In this document: in pieces, positions 33,172 to 44,806 of the stretch
How positions within the stretch are numbered: the stretch's first letter is position 1
How the letters are laid out: each line of letters opens with the position of its first letter
Assembly: GCF_026262505.1 (NCBI RefSeq)
Contig: NC_067206.1
Span: 30,767,896 to 30,831,895 of the forward strand
DNA length: 64,000 nt
Direction: 5' to 3'
From: Trichomonas vaginalis G3
Taxonomy: Eukaryota; Parabasalia; Trichomonadida; Trichomonadidae
Translations under genes and position numbers: made by a program
Notes under the pieces: model-generated
What the model was told of the DNA's origin: nothing
Seen by the model: the letters and a program-made list of their open reading frames with translations, nothing else
Databases searched by the model: none

Positions 33172-34941
33172 TTTTTTAACAAAAATATGGCATTCTTAAA
33201 TTATAGTTACATGTTATTTCACAATCATTATCATTAAAAAATCAATTATTCAAGTTGTTTTGTCCCGACGGTTTTTACGGTTATAAAAATGGTTGCGAAC
33301 TCAATCCATCAGCAAAATGTTCGGTTGGGTGCCCTTCTTGGCCTCCTGAGTACTCACCAGATACCCCCAGCTCCCGCAAAAACACCTCCCTTAGGTGAGC
33401 ATTAACTGATGACATGAGTTAACAACTCTACAACAATCATCAGCATGAAGGTTTATGATTTATAATCAAAATCTCAGAAACTGCTTGATTTGCAAGTTGC
33501 TGTCTTCTCTACCGTTACTCTGCTGCAATCTCTTTTTCTGATTCGCAGGCTGCATCCTGAGGACTTTGCCTTGCAGATATGCTTGTAATCACTACGTGAG
33601 CAACTTAGTGTTGCAAGTTGCTGTCTTTACCGGTTAGCTTTTTTTGAAGTTTCTTCGCATCTTATATAAGCTCTAGATCAATATTTATCATCAGAATTTG
33701 CATCTCATAAAGCACGATATTAATCAAATAGGCAAATTTCATTCGGAGTCTCTCATTAAATGAGAAACTCCGAATGAGATTTGCTCTAAGGTAATGTACT
33801 TGTTATGCTTGGCCTAGAAGCAAGGAGGAAACATGTATATGGTTTGTTTATACTGAAGTTATCTGGAATTCTCTCAATTGAGGATTCAAATCCAGATAAC
33901 AGCAGTATAAGTTAATATTGTTGTGCACCTCAGGTTGTTTATAGGCCCGAGAACGAGAAAAGAATTTATGGTGTGAATTGGCTCGATATATACCTACGCT
34001 CTGTAAAAAATACGTTATATTTTCTTTCATATGAGAAAAATGTTTTTCTTTTTTATAATAGTATGTGCTTTGTTACTTCATAAATTGTCTATTTTTCTTA
34101 TTAAAACCTATTTTTTCCGTGTGATTCGGAATCTACGCATTCAAAAAATGCGTTTTCCGCTCTCAGAACGCGAAAATACGAACTACATGACGAGATAATT
34201 GAGATTTTATCTGGATTTGAATCCTCAATTGAGAGAATTCCAGATAACTTCAGTATAAACAAACCATATACATGTTTCCTCCTTGCTTCTAGGCCAAGCA
34301 TAACAAGTACATTACCTTAGAGCAAATCTCATTCGGAGTTTCTCATTTAATGAGAGACTCCGAATGAAATTTGCCTATTTGATTAATATCGTGCTTTATG
34401 AGATGCAAATTCTGATGATAAATATTGATCTAGAGCTTATATAAGATGCGAAGAAACTTCAAAAAAAGCTAACCGGTAAAGACAGCAACTTGCAACACTA
34501 AGTTGCTCACGTAGTGATTACAAGCATATCTGCAAGGCAAAGTCCTCAGGATGCAGAACTCTGCCTGCAATCAGAAAAGAGATTGCAGCAGAGTAACCGG
34601 TAAAGACAGCAACTTGCAAAGTCAAGCAGTTTCTGAGATTTTGATTTATAAATCATAAACCTTCATGCTTGATGATTTTGTAGAATTGTTAACTCATGTC
34701 ATCAGTTAATGCTCACCTAAGGGAGGTGTTTTGCGGGAGCTGGGGGTATCTTGGTGAGTACTCAGGAGGCCAAGAAGGGCACCCCAACCGACATTTTGCT
34801 GATGGATTGAGTTCGCAACCATTTTTATAACCGTAAAAACCGTCGGGACAAAACAACTTGAATAATTGAATTTTTTAATGATAATGATTGTGAAATAACA
34901 TGTAACTATAATTTAAGAATGCCATATTTTTGTTAAAAAAA
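33172..34941. repeat. Palindrome P5, left arm partly degraded
   Basis: Left arm 33172-33899 (about 728 bp, with errors and a short deletion near 33548 up to about 33550), spacer 33900-34206 (307 bp), right arm 34207-34941 (735 bp, clean). From about 33560 onward the sequence is again standard quality. Confidence 0.93.
34040..34198 (+). CDS. Small spacer membrane protein (P5 copy)
   Basis: Intact 52-aa frame (55 aa from ATG 34031), same sequence as in P1. Confidence 0.5.
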   Translation: MFFFFIIVCALLLHKLSIFLIKTYFFRVIRNLRIQKMRFPLSERENTNYMTR

Positions 34942-35242
34942 TTTCGAAAAGTGAGATATTTTCCGTTCTAATAAATATATTTGATAACCGGGGTGTCCCC
35001 CGGAATCAAATAAATTATCATATCGAGAATCGGAGATCCTTGCAGTTTCGGTTTTTTCGAAATGTGAGAGATTTTCCGTTCTAATAAATATATTTGATAA
35101 CCGGGGTGTCCCCCGGAATCAAATAAATTATCATATCGAGAATCGGAGATCCTTGCAGTTTCGGTTTTTTCGAAATGTGAGAGATTTTCCGTTCTAATAA
35201 ATATATTTGATAACCGGGTGTCCCCCGGAATCAAATAAATTA
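34942..35242 (-). repeat. Short satellite stretch s4
   Basis: About 2.7 reverse monomers. Its cassette edge, AATCAAATAAATTAG (35229-35243), is the exact reverse complement of CTAATTTATTTGATT at the other cassette end (39658-39672). Confidence 0.95.
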
Positions 35243-35985
35243 GCATTACTAACATTCCTTTTTTATTTAAAATTTTCAATTCTTAAAACAAAGTTTTCTT
35301 TAATTTTAATATATTGTTATTTTTGAATAAAAATACAATAATACTAATGCAACAAAAGCTTCCTAAAATTATATTTGCGCGTTAATTGTAATTCATAATG
35401 ATTTTGAAATATTCCTCCTGGCCAGAAGAGCCTATTACTTGATTTTGGCTTGGGATGCAAAAATAAATGCAATACGTATTTAGAAAGATATCTCAAATCC
35501 TTTACCACAGATAATGATGTAACTCTCCAGTTTGTTGATACGATCTTTATGGCGTTTCCTTTACAATAAATAAGTATGCGTTAGAAAAGGAATCCAATAT
35601 TAGTCAGCCATTTCAAAAATTCACTTAAAAACAAGAATATCTTTAAAGAACTGAAGACAGAAGGGCTAAGGCTTTATAAAACAAAGTATATCATTTCTTA
35701 GGAACTTAATATGAATAATACCATATACTTTTTATCTATTACGAAAGAATTCAGCAATTTTCACACAGAATGAAGTGACAAGATATCTCTCTTTAAGTTA
35801 CTATATTATTTGCTGCCTTTTATTCTATAATTAATGAAATTTTACTTTAATTACAATATAAACATATAAATTTTATAATTTCACATGAAAAAGTTCCTAA
35901 CCACAAAATTGCCTGGTACAACCATGCCACCTGGCATCACCATTCCACCTTGCATCATCATGCCTCCACGGTTGTTCAATTGTTG

Positions 35986-37203
35986 TTACAATTGAGCGAT
36001 CATATTTTGGTTTTGCTGAAGTTGATTTTGCATTAATAAAACACCTGCCTGCAATGCAGCAACTTCAACACATTTGGCTTTATAATCATCATCTTTGGAA
36101 GAAATAGTATTCTTTAATTTAGAAATTTCATTATTCCTATATGAAATACGTGACTGCAATTCAGATATGTCATCATCCTTGGATGAAATACTTTCTTTCA
36201 ATGAGTCAATTTCGGAATCTTTGGAAGAAAGACGTTTCCTCAAAGTAGAAATGTCGTCATCTTTGGAAGAAATCTGAGATTTCAATGAATCATATCCACT
36301 TTCTAAGGAAGAAACGCGTTTCCTCAATGTAGAAATTTCATTATCTTTGGAAGAAAGACGAGATTCCAATGACTCAATTTCTTCATCTTTGGAAGAAATT
36401 CGTCTCTTCAAGTTAGAAATTTCGGAATCTTTAGAAGAAATCTGAGACCTCAACGGAGGAAGTTCCGAATCCTTGGAAGAAAGACGTTTTTGTAACGATG
36501 AAATTTCGGAATCTTTGGAAGAAAGTTGAGATCTCAACGACTGGATCTCATTATCTTTGGAAGAAATATGGGATCTCAACGGTGGAAGTTCCGAATCTTT
36601 GGAAGCAAGGCGCTTCTGTAACGATGAAATTTCGGAATCTTTGGAAGAAAGTTGAGACTTCAATGTAGAAATATCGTTGTCTTTTGATTTAAGTTGCTTT
36701 TGTAAATTTTGTATGTCAGAATCTTTTGAAGAAATTTGTGATTTTAATTCATTAACTTGCTTAATGGAATCTTGTTGCTGGGCAAGTTTTTGCTTAAGTT
36801 CCTCGCAGTTCTTTGAGGTTTCCCGAAGTTTGTTATAAAGATCATGGTAATGTTCTGTTAATTTTTGATTTTCTTGAAAAATTTTGTCGAAATGATAGCT
36901 GATTTCTTTCATTGATCTGAAATCAAGTTTCTCTTCAAAAAGAGTTATTAAGCACTTCAATTCTTTGTAATCTTTAACGTGGACACGAGCTTTATGAAAA
37001 CTTCTGAATAAATCATTAGTACTTAATTGTTCTCTTCCGAACTTGAAGAGTAAATCAACTTTCCTCAATCCTAGCTTCGAATATTTCAAAACATTGACTG
37101 CAATTTTAATTGAGTCAAAGATATAAAAGAATGTTCCGTCTTCGATATAGCTAATTATATGCTTTGCCGACTCTCTATTATCTATCACGCAATCGCTTAA
37201 CAT
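35986..37203 (-). CDS. Gene B: coiled-coil repeat protein (G4 copy)
   Basis: Intact 405-aa copy identical to G1 and G3. The Gly/Met-rich in-frame tail follows the stop at 35881-35985. Confidence 0.86.
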   Translation of the reverse strand: MLSDCVIDNRESAKHIISYIEDGTFFYIFDSIKIAVNVLKYSKLGLRKVDLLFKFGREQLSTNDLFRSFHKARVHVKDYKELKCLITLFEEKLDFRSMKEISYHFDKIFQENQKLTEHYHDLYNKLRETSKNCEELKQKLAQQQDSIKQVNELKSQISSKDSDIQNLQKQLKSKDNDISTLKSQLSSKDSEISSLQKRLASKDSELPPLRSHISSKDNEIQSLRSQLSSKDSEISSLQKRLSSKDSELPPLRSQISSKDSEISNLKRRISSKDEEIESLESRLSSKDNEISTLRKRVSSLESGYDSLKSQISSKDDDISTLRKRLSSKDSEIDSLKESISSKDDDISELQSRISYRNNEISKLKNTISSKDDDYKAKCVEVAALQAGVLLMQNQLQQNQNMIAQL

Positions 37204-37717
37204 TAGCCTTTTATGACCTGCGACTATAAAAAAAATTTTTTTGAGTCGTCATAAAAATACTCATTAGACTAAGATACACATAAATGACTTTTAATTAAAA
37301 TTGTTTTGCATTCAAATTTTGACAATGCTTACACTTTTTCTGACTAAAAATTAAATTTCCCAAAGAAAGAAATCTGTTTCATCTAAAGTAATATATGCTG
37401 GTACAAGGAACAGATTGGATATAATTATTGCAATATTTGCCCTAAAGCATTTGTAAATTCTTCGAAGCATTATAAGAAGAATCAAGTTCCTTTTACGATA
37501 GCTTTGTTTTGAGATTAACATATATACTATGGATCTAAAGGTAACATCCCTTAATCAATCTTTTTAAAAACTTTGTCGAAAAAATAAAAAATAAAAATTA
37601 TCTAGATATAATTATCTTTGATGATCGTTATATTTGGAAGAGTCTTATTGAGATTACTTTATATCTTGTTAATAAATTTAAGATATTATAATAAAATTTA
37701 AAATAAAAACTAAAAAT

Positions 37718-39106
37718 TTAGTTAAGTAACGCATTAAGAATAAGTAATTTTCCTAAAACATCAATAGCTCTGTCAGTAGAATCTTCAGAATCGGAATCTG
37801 AACTGGATGAAGATGATTTATTATTACTTCTGAGTTCGTCTTTTTCTTTGTCAGTTAATTCGCAACCGTGATCATCTAAATAAGATGCCAAATTAAGATA
37901 GATCCTACTCCTATTGATTGCGCACTTGATTGGTGTTCCAGAGTCTGAAACAATATTCTTCTCAACATTAGAATTATTAGCAAGGTACTGAATAACTGCT
38001 AATCTGAGGAAGAAAACACCACAATGTAACGCTGTTTCATCAGCCTCATTAACGTCATTGATGCTTAAGAAATTCTCAGCATATTTGAGGCCTTCAAGAT
38101 TGCCTGAAATGCTGAATGCATGAATGATACTTTCTCCTTCTTTTGTTCTGAATTTCATGTCAACATCGCACTTGTTGAATGCTTTGACAAGAGGAAGATC
38201 TCCCTTGTATGCAGCATATATAAGTCCATTCATTCCCAAGAGTCTGTAATTATTCTGTTCAATGTCGCATTTGACATTAATGTATCCATATCTCACTGCA
38301 TGTTTGATCGTTTCCATGTAGCCTTCTTGAGCTGCGAATGAGAGAATTGTGTAAATTCTGTGAACATTTTCAACTCCATCTGCTTTGCTGCATTTCTGGA
38401 GGGAGTTTAATGATTCTGATTCTTCATCTTTTTCGCGGAGTTGGCTTATTGTGCTTTCGTTTGCTGATATTTGTTGCTTCAGTGATTTTACCGTTTTTTC
38501 TGAAGAAGAAAGTTGAGATTTCAAAGACTGAAAATCTGAATCTTTGGAAGATAACTGTTCTTTCAAGGTAAAAATATCGTTATCTTTAGACTTAAGTTGT
38601 TTTTGTAATTTTTGTATCTCGGATTCTTTTGAAGAAATTTGTGATTTTAATTCACTAATTATCTTACTGTATTCTTGCTGCTGTGAAAGTTTTTGTTGAA
38701 GTTCATCACATTTCTTTGAGTATTCGCGTGCTTTGTTGTAAAGGTCATTGTATTGTTCTGTTAATTTTTGATTTTCTTGCATAATTTTATCGAATTGGTG
38801 GCTAATTTCTCTCATTGATCTGAAATCAAGTTTCTCTTCAAAAAGAGTGAATATATACTTCAATTCTTCGTAATTATTAACATGGACTCGAGCTTTATGA
38901 AAACACCTGAATAAATCGTTACTGTTGTATTGTTCCCTTCCAGATTTGAAGAGTAAATCAACTTCTCTCAGCCCGAGCTTCGAATATTTCAAAATATCAG
39001 CTGTAATTTTTATTGAGTCGAAGATTTGAAAGAATGTTCCGTCTTCGATATAGCTAGCTATATGCTTTGCTGACTCCTTACTATCGATCTCATAATTGCT
39101 TAACAT
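37718..39106 (-). CDS. Gene A: coiled-coil ankyrin-repeat protein (G4 copy)
   Basis: Intact 462-aa copy from ATG 39104-39106, identical at protein level to the other intact copies. Confidence 0.86.
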   Translation of the reverse strand: MLSNYEIDSKESAKHIASYIEDGTFFQIFDSIKITADILKYSKLGLREVDLLFKSGREQYNSNDLFRCFHKARVHVNNYEELKYIFTLFEEKLDFRSMREISHQFDKIMQENQKLTEQYNDLYNKAREYSKKCDELQQKLSQQQEYSKIISELKSQISSKESEIQKLQKQLKSKDNDIFTLKEQLSSKDSDFQSLKSQLSSSEKTVKSLKQQISANESTISQLREKDEESESLNSLQKCSKADGVENVHRIYTILSFAAQEGYMETIKHAVRYGYINVKCDIEQNNYRLLGMNGLIYAAYKGDLPLVKAFNKCDVDMKFRTKEGESIIHAFSISGNLEGLKYAENFLSINDVNEADETALHCGVFFLRLAVIQYLANNSNVEKNIVSDSGTPIKCAINRSRIYLNLASYLDDHGCELTDKEKDELRSNNKSSSSSSDSDSEDSTDRAIDVLGKLLILNALLN

Positions 39107-39675
39107 CAACTTTTATTCACTGACGACTTTCTAAATGTAAAAAGTCAAAAATGCTTTAAAAATTCTTATTACTTAAATCTACGTATGAACGACTTTTTTT
39201 TCAAAATCATGATTTGAGAGAAATCAAGATTTGTGAAGTTTATTTTTTACATCAACCTGAATTTATTAAGGGTGCACATGAGAGGATCATGTAATGTAAT
39301 AAACAGAAATTCATCAAAAGTGACAGCTCTCAATTTTTTTGACATTTGTAAATTCTAAATTGAATGAGAAAAATGAAATAATACTAAGCATAATACAATA
39401 TTCTAGATTTAATTATAATTAGGAAAAAGTTTGTTTTGAGAGTACTTTTCATAGGCATATAGAATGAAATCTTCTGAAAAATAATATCACATAAACTCAT
39501 ATTATTTTCTAATATATAACTATTTTATATAAAAATCAAATTCAATGATCTTAAAAGCGAATGATAAACATCAAAATTTACGAATATAATGAGTGGGAAT
39601 ATAATGCTTATCTATCATAAAACCAATAAATAGAAATATTGAATTTTGCATTTACGCCTAATTTATTTGATTTTC

Positions 39676-40250
39676 CATTTCGAAAAAACCGAAACTGCAA
39701 GGATCTCCGATTCTCGATATGATAATTTATTTGATTCCGGGGGACACCCCGGTTATCAAATATATTTATTAGAACGGAAAATCTCTCACATTTCGAAAAA
39801 ACCGAAACTGCAAGGATCTCCGATTCTCGATATGATAATTTATTTGATTCCGGGGGACACCCCGGTTATCAAATATATTTATTAGAACGGAAAATCTCTC
39901 ACATTTCGAAAAAACCGAAACTGCAAGGATCTCCGATTCTCGATATGATAATTTATTTGATTCCGGGGGACACCCCGGTTATCAAATATATTTATTAGAA
40001 CGGAAAATCTCTCACATTTCGAAAAAACCGAAACTGCAAGGATCTCCGATTCTCGATATGATAATTTATTTGATTCCGGGGGACACCCCGGTTATCAAAT
40101 ATATTTATTAGAACGGAAAATCTCTCACATTTCGAAAAAACCGAAACTGCAAGGATCTCCGATTCTCGATATGATAATTTATTTGATTCCGGGGGACACC
40201 CCGGTTATCAAATATATTTATTAGAACGGAAAATATCTCACTTTTCGAAA
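39676..40250 (+). repeat. Satellite array S6, about 5 monomers
   Basis: The shortest array. Its cassette junction is also the one with the longest retained end sequence. It makes this unit about 2.6 kb (23 monomers) shorter than the next one, almost exactly a multiple of 113. Confidence 0.96.
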
Positions 40251-42027
40251 TTTTTTTAACAAAAATATGGCATTCTTAAATTATAGTTACATGTTATTTC
40301 ACAATCATTATCATTAAAAAATTCAATTATTCAAGTTGTTTTGTCCCGACGGTTTTTACGGTTATAAAAATGGTTGCGAACTCAATCCATCAGCAAAATG
40401 TCGGTTGGGGTGCCCTTCTTGGCCTCCTGAGTACTCACCAAGATACCCCCAGCTCCCGCAAAACACCTCCCTTAGGTGAGCATTAACTGATGACATGAGT
40501 TAACAATTCTACAAAATCATCAAGCATGAAGGTTTATGATTTATAAATCAAAATCTCAGAAACTGCTTGACTTTGCAAGTTGCTGTCTTTACCGGTTACT
40601 CTGCTGCAATCTCTTTTCTGATTGCAGGCAGAGTTCTGCATCCTGAGGACTTTGCCTTGCAGATATGCTTGTAATCACTACGTGAGCAACTTAGTGTTGC
40701 AAGTTGCTGTCTTTACCGGTTAGCTTTTTTTGAAGTTTCTTCGCATCTTATATAAGCTCTAGATCAATATTTATCATCAGAATTTGCATCTCATAAAGCA
40801 CGATATTAATCAAATAGGCAAATTTCATTCGGAGTCTCTCATTAAATGAGAAACTCCGAATGAGATTTGCTCTAAGGTAATGTACTTGTTATGCTTGGCC
40901 TAGAAGCAAGGAGGAAACATGTATATGGTTTGTTTATACTGAAGTTATCTGGAATTCTCTCAATTGAGGATTCAAATCCAGATAACAGCAGTATAAGTTA
41001 ATATTGTTGTGCACCTCAGGTTGTTTATAGGCCCGAGAACGAGAAAAGAATTTATGGTGTGAATTGGCTCGATATATACCTACGCTCTGTAAAAAATACG
41101 TTATATTTTCTTTCATATGAGAAAAATGTTTTTCTTTTTTATAATAGTATGTGCTTTGTTACTTCATAAATTGTCTATTTTTCTTATTAAAACCTATTTT
41201 TTCCGTGTGATTCGGAATCTACGCATTCAAAAAATGCGTTTTCCGCTCTCAGAACGCGAAAATACGAACTACATGACGAGATAATTGAGATTTTATCTGG
41301 ATTTGAATCCTCAATTGAGAGAATTCCAGATAACTTCAGTATAAACAAACCATATACATGTTTCCTCCTTGCTTCTAGGCCAAGCATAACAAGTACATTA
41401 CCTTAGAGCAAATCTCATTCGGAGTTTCTCATTTAATGAGAGACTCCGAATGAAATTTGCCTATTTGATTAATATCGTGCTTTATGAGATGCAAATTCTG
41501 ATGATAAATATTGATCTAGAGCTTATATAAGATGCGAAGAAACTTCAAAAAAAGCTAACCGGTAAAGACAGCAACTTGCAACACTAAGTTGCTCACGTAG
41601 TGATTACAAGCATATCTGCAAGGCAAAGTCCTCAGGATGCAGAACTCTGCCTGCAATCAGAAAAGAGATTGCAGCAGAGTAACCGGTAAAGACAGCAACT
41701 TGCAAAGTCAAGCAGTTTCTGAGATTTTGATTTATAAATCATAAACCTTCATGCTTGATGATTTTGTAGAATTGTTAACTCATGTCATCAGTTAATGCTC
41801 ACCTAAGGGAGGTGTTTTGCGGGAGCTGGGGGTATCTTGGTGAGTACTCAGGAGGCCAAGAAGGGCACCCCAACCGACATTTTGCTGATGGATTGAGTTC
41901 GCAACCATTTTTATAACCGTAAAAACCGTCGGGACAAAACAACTTGAATAATTGAATTTTTTAATGATAATGATTGTGAAATAACATGTAACTATAATTT
42001 AAGAATGCCATATTTTTGTTAAAAAAA
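40251..42027. repeat. Palindrome P6
   Basis: Arms 40251-40985 and 41293-42027, both 735 bp, spacer 40986-41292. Sequence is clean, identical in layout to P1. Confidence 0.95.
41126..41284 (+). CDS. Small spacer membrane protein (P6 copy)
   Basis: Intact 52-aa frame (55 aa from ATG 41117). Confidence 0.5.
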   Translation: MFFFFIIVCALLLHKLSIFLIKTYFFRVIRNLRIQKMRFPLSERENTNYMTR

Positions 42028-42328
42028 TTTCGAAAAGTGAGATATTTTCCGTTCTAATAAATATATTTGATAACCGGGGTGTCCCCCGGAATCAAATAAA
42101 TTATCATATCGAGAATCGGAGATCCTTGCAGTTTCGGTTTTTTCGAAATGTGAGAGATTTTCCGTTCTAATAAATATATTTGATAACCGGGGTGTCCCCC
42201 GGAATCAAATAAATTATCATATCGAGAATCGGAGATCCTTGCAGTTTCGGTTTTTTCGAAATGTGAGAGATTTTCCGTTCTAATAAATATATTTGATAAC
42301 CGGGTGTCCCCCGGAATCAAATAAATTA
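42028..42328 (-). repeat. Short satellite stretch s5
   Basis: About 2.7 reverse monomers with the diagnostic one-base deletion beside the cassette. Confidence 0.95.
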
Positions 42329-43072
42329 GCATTACTAACATTCCTTTTTTATTTAAAATTTTCAATTCTTAAAACAAAGTTTTCTTTAATTTTAATATAT
42401 TGTTATTTTTGAATAAAAATACAATAATACTAATGCAACAAAAGCTTCCTAAAATTATATTTGCGCGTTAATTGTAATTCATAATGATTTTGAAATATTC
42501 CTCCTGGCCAGAAGAGCCTATTACTTGATTTTTGGCTTGGGATGCAAAAATAAATGCAATACGTATTTAGAAAGATATCTCAAATCCTTTACCACAGATA
42601 ATGATGTAACTCTCCAGTTTGTTGATACGATCTTTATGGCGTTTCCTTTACAATAAATAAGTATGCGTTAGAAAAGGAATCCAATATTAGTCAGCCATTT
42701 CAAAAATTCACTTAAAAACAAGAATATCTTTAAAGAACTGAAGACAGAAGGGCTAAGGCTTTATAAAACAAAGTATATCATTTCTTAGGAACTTAATATG
42801 AATAATACCATATACTTTTTATCTATTACGAAAGAATTCAGCAATTTTCACACAGAATGAAGTGACAAGATATCTCTCTTTAAGTTACTATATTATTTGC
42901 TGCCTTTTATTCTATAATTAATGAAATTTTACTTTAATTACAATATAAACATATAAATTTTATAATTTCACATGAAAAAGTTCCTAACCACAAAATTGCC
43001 TGGTACAACCATGCCACCTGGCATCACCATTCCACCTTGCATCATCATGCCTCCACGGTTGTTCAATTGTTG

Positions 43073-44290
43073 TTACAATTGAGCGATCATATTTTGGTTT
43101 TGCTGAAGTTGATTTTGCATTAATAAAACACCTGCCTGCAATGCAGCAACTTCAACACATTTGGCTTTATAATCATCATCTTTGGAAGAAATAGTATTCT
43201 TTAATTTAGAAATTTCATTATTCCTATATGAAATACGTGACTGCAATTCAGATATGTCATCATCCTTGGATGAAATACTTTCTTTCAATGAGTCAATTTC
43301 GGAATCTTTGGAAGAAAGACGTTTCCTCAAAGTAGAAATGTCGTCATCTTTGGAAGAAATCTGAGATTTCAATGAATCATATCCACTTTCTAAGGAAGAA
43401 ACGCGTTTCCTCAATGTAGAAATTTCATTATCTTTGGAAGAAAGACGAGATTCCAATGACTCAATTTCTTCATCTTTGGAAGAAATTCGTCTCTTCAAGT
43501 TAGAAATTTCGGAATCTTTAGAAGAAATCTGAGACCTCAACGGAGGAAGTTCCGAATCCTTGGAAGAAAGACGTTTTTGTAACGATGAAATTTCGGAATC
43601 TTTGGAAGAAAGTTGAGATCTCAACGACTGGATCTCATTATCTTTGGAAGAAATATGGGATCTCAACGGTGGAAGTTCCGAATCTTTGGAAGCAAGGCGC
43701 TTCTGTAACGATGAAATTTCGGAATCTTTGGAAGAAAGTTGAGACTTCAATGTAGAAATATCGTTGTCTTTTGATTTAAGTTGCTTTTGTAAATTTTGTA
43801 TGTCAGAATCTTTTGAAGAAATTTGTGATTTTAATTCATTAACTTGCTTAATGGAATCTTGTTGCTGGGCAAGTTTTTGCTTAAGTTCCTCGCAGTTCTT
43901 TGAGGTTTCCCGAAGTTTGTTATAAAGATCATGGTAATGTTCTGTTAATTTTTGATTTTCTTGAAAAATTTTGTCGAAATGATAGCTGATTTCTTTCATT
44001 GATCTGAAATCAAGTTTCTCTTCAAAAAGAGTTATTAAGCACTTCAATTCTTTGTAATCTTTAACGTGGACACGAGCTTTATGAAAACTTCTGAATAAAT
44101 CATTAGTACTTAATTGTTCTCTTCCGAACTTGAAGAGTAAATCAACTTTCCTCAATCCTAGCTTCGAATATTTCAAAACATTGACTGCAATTTTAATTGA
44201 GTCAAAGATATAAAAGAATGTTCCGTCTTCGATATAGCTAATTATATGCTTTGCCGACTCTCTATTATCTATCACGCAATCGCTTAACAT
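43073..44290 (-). CDS. Gene B: coiled-coil repeat protein (G5 copy)
   Basis: Intact 405-aa copy. Homopolymer length differences upstream open the frame to a more distal ATG at 44366-44368. The start at 44288-44290 is preferred because it is the one conserved in all copies and it follows the initiator-like motif. Confidence 0.86.
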   Translation of the reverse strand: MLSDCVIDNRESAKHIISYIEDGTFFYIFDSIKIAVNVLKYSKLGLRKVDLLFKFGREQLSTNDLFRSFHKARVHVKDYKELKCLITLFEEKLDFRSMKEISYHFDKIFQENQKLTEHYHDLYNKLRETSKNCEELKQKLAQQQDSIKQVNELKSQISSKDSDIQNLQKQLKSKDNDISTLKSQLSSKDSEISSLQKRLASKDSELPPLRSHISSKDNEIQSLRSQLSSKDSEISSLQKRLSSKDSELPPLRSQISSKDSEISNLKRRISSKDEEIESLESRLSSKDNEISTLRKRVSSLESGYDSLKSQISSKDDDISTLRKRLSSKDSEIDSLKESISSKDDDISELQSRISYRNNEISKLKNTISSKDDDYKAKCVEVAALQAGVLLMQNQLQQNQNMIAQL

Positions 44291-44806
44291 TAGCCTTTTA
44301 TGACCTGCGACTATAAAAAAAAATTTTTTTGAGTCGTCATAAAAAATACTCATTAGACTAAGATACACATAAATGACTTTTAATTAAAATTGTTTTGCAT
44401 TCAAATTTTGACAATGCTTACACTTTTTCTGACTAAAAATTAAATTTCCCAAAGAAAGAAATCTGTTTCATCTAAAGTAATATATGCTGGTACAAGGAAC
44501 AGATTGGATATAATTATTGCAATATTTGCCCTAAAGCATTTGTAAATTCTTCGAAGCATTATAAGAAGAATCAAGTTCCTTTTACGATAGCTTTGTTTTG
44601 AGATTAACATATATACTATGGATCTAAAGGTAACATCCCTTAATCAATCTTTTTAAAAACTTTGTCGAAAAAATAAAAAATAAAAATTATCTAGATATAA
44701 TTATCTTTGATGATCGTTATATTTGGAAGAGTCTTATTGAGATTACTTTATATCTTGTTAATAAATTTAAGATATTATAATAAAATTTAAAATAAAAACT
44801 AAAAAT

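Larger units (their letters stand above)
35243..39675 (-). other. Gene cassette G4 with intact A and B genes
   Basis: The A-side end is the least trimmed copy. It reads CTAATTTATTTGATT before the satellite, giving perfect 15-bp inverted cassette ends; other copies lack two of these bases. The last 60 bp on this side (about 39625-39665) also differ by substitutions from other copies. 35243-35880 is the B-side flank (one-base deletion near 35443), 37204-37717 is intergenic and 39107-39675 is the A-side flank; no further gene is seen. Confidence 0.87.

Noticed and set aside
44291-44368. 26-residue N-terminal extension of gene B in G5
   Set aside because: It depends on homopolymer length differences unique to this copy and passes through the promoter-proximal motif.
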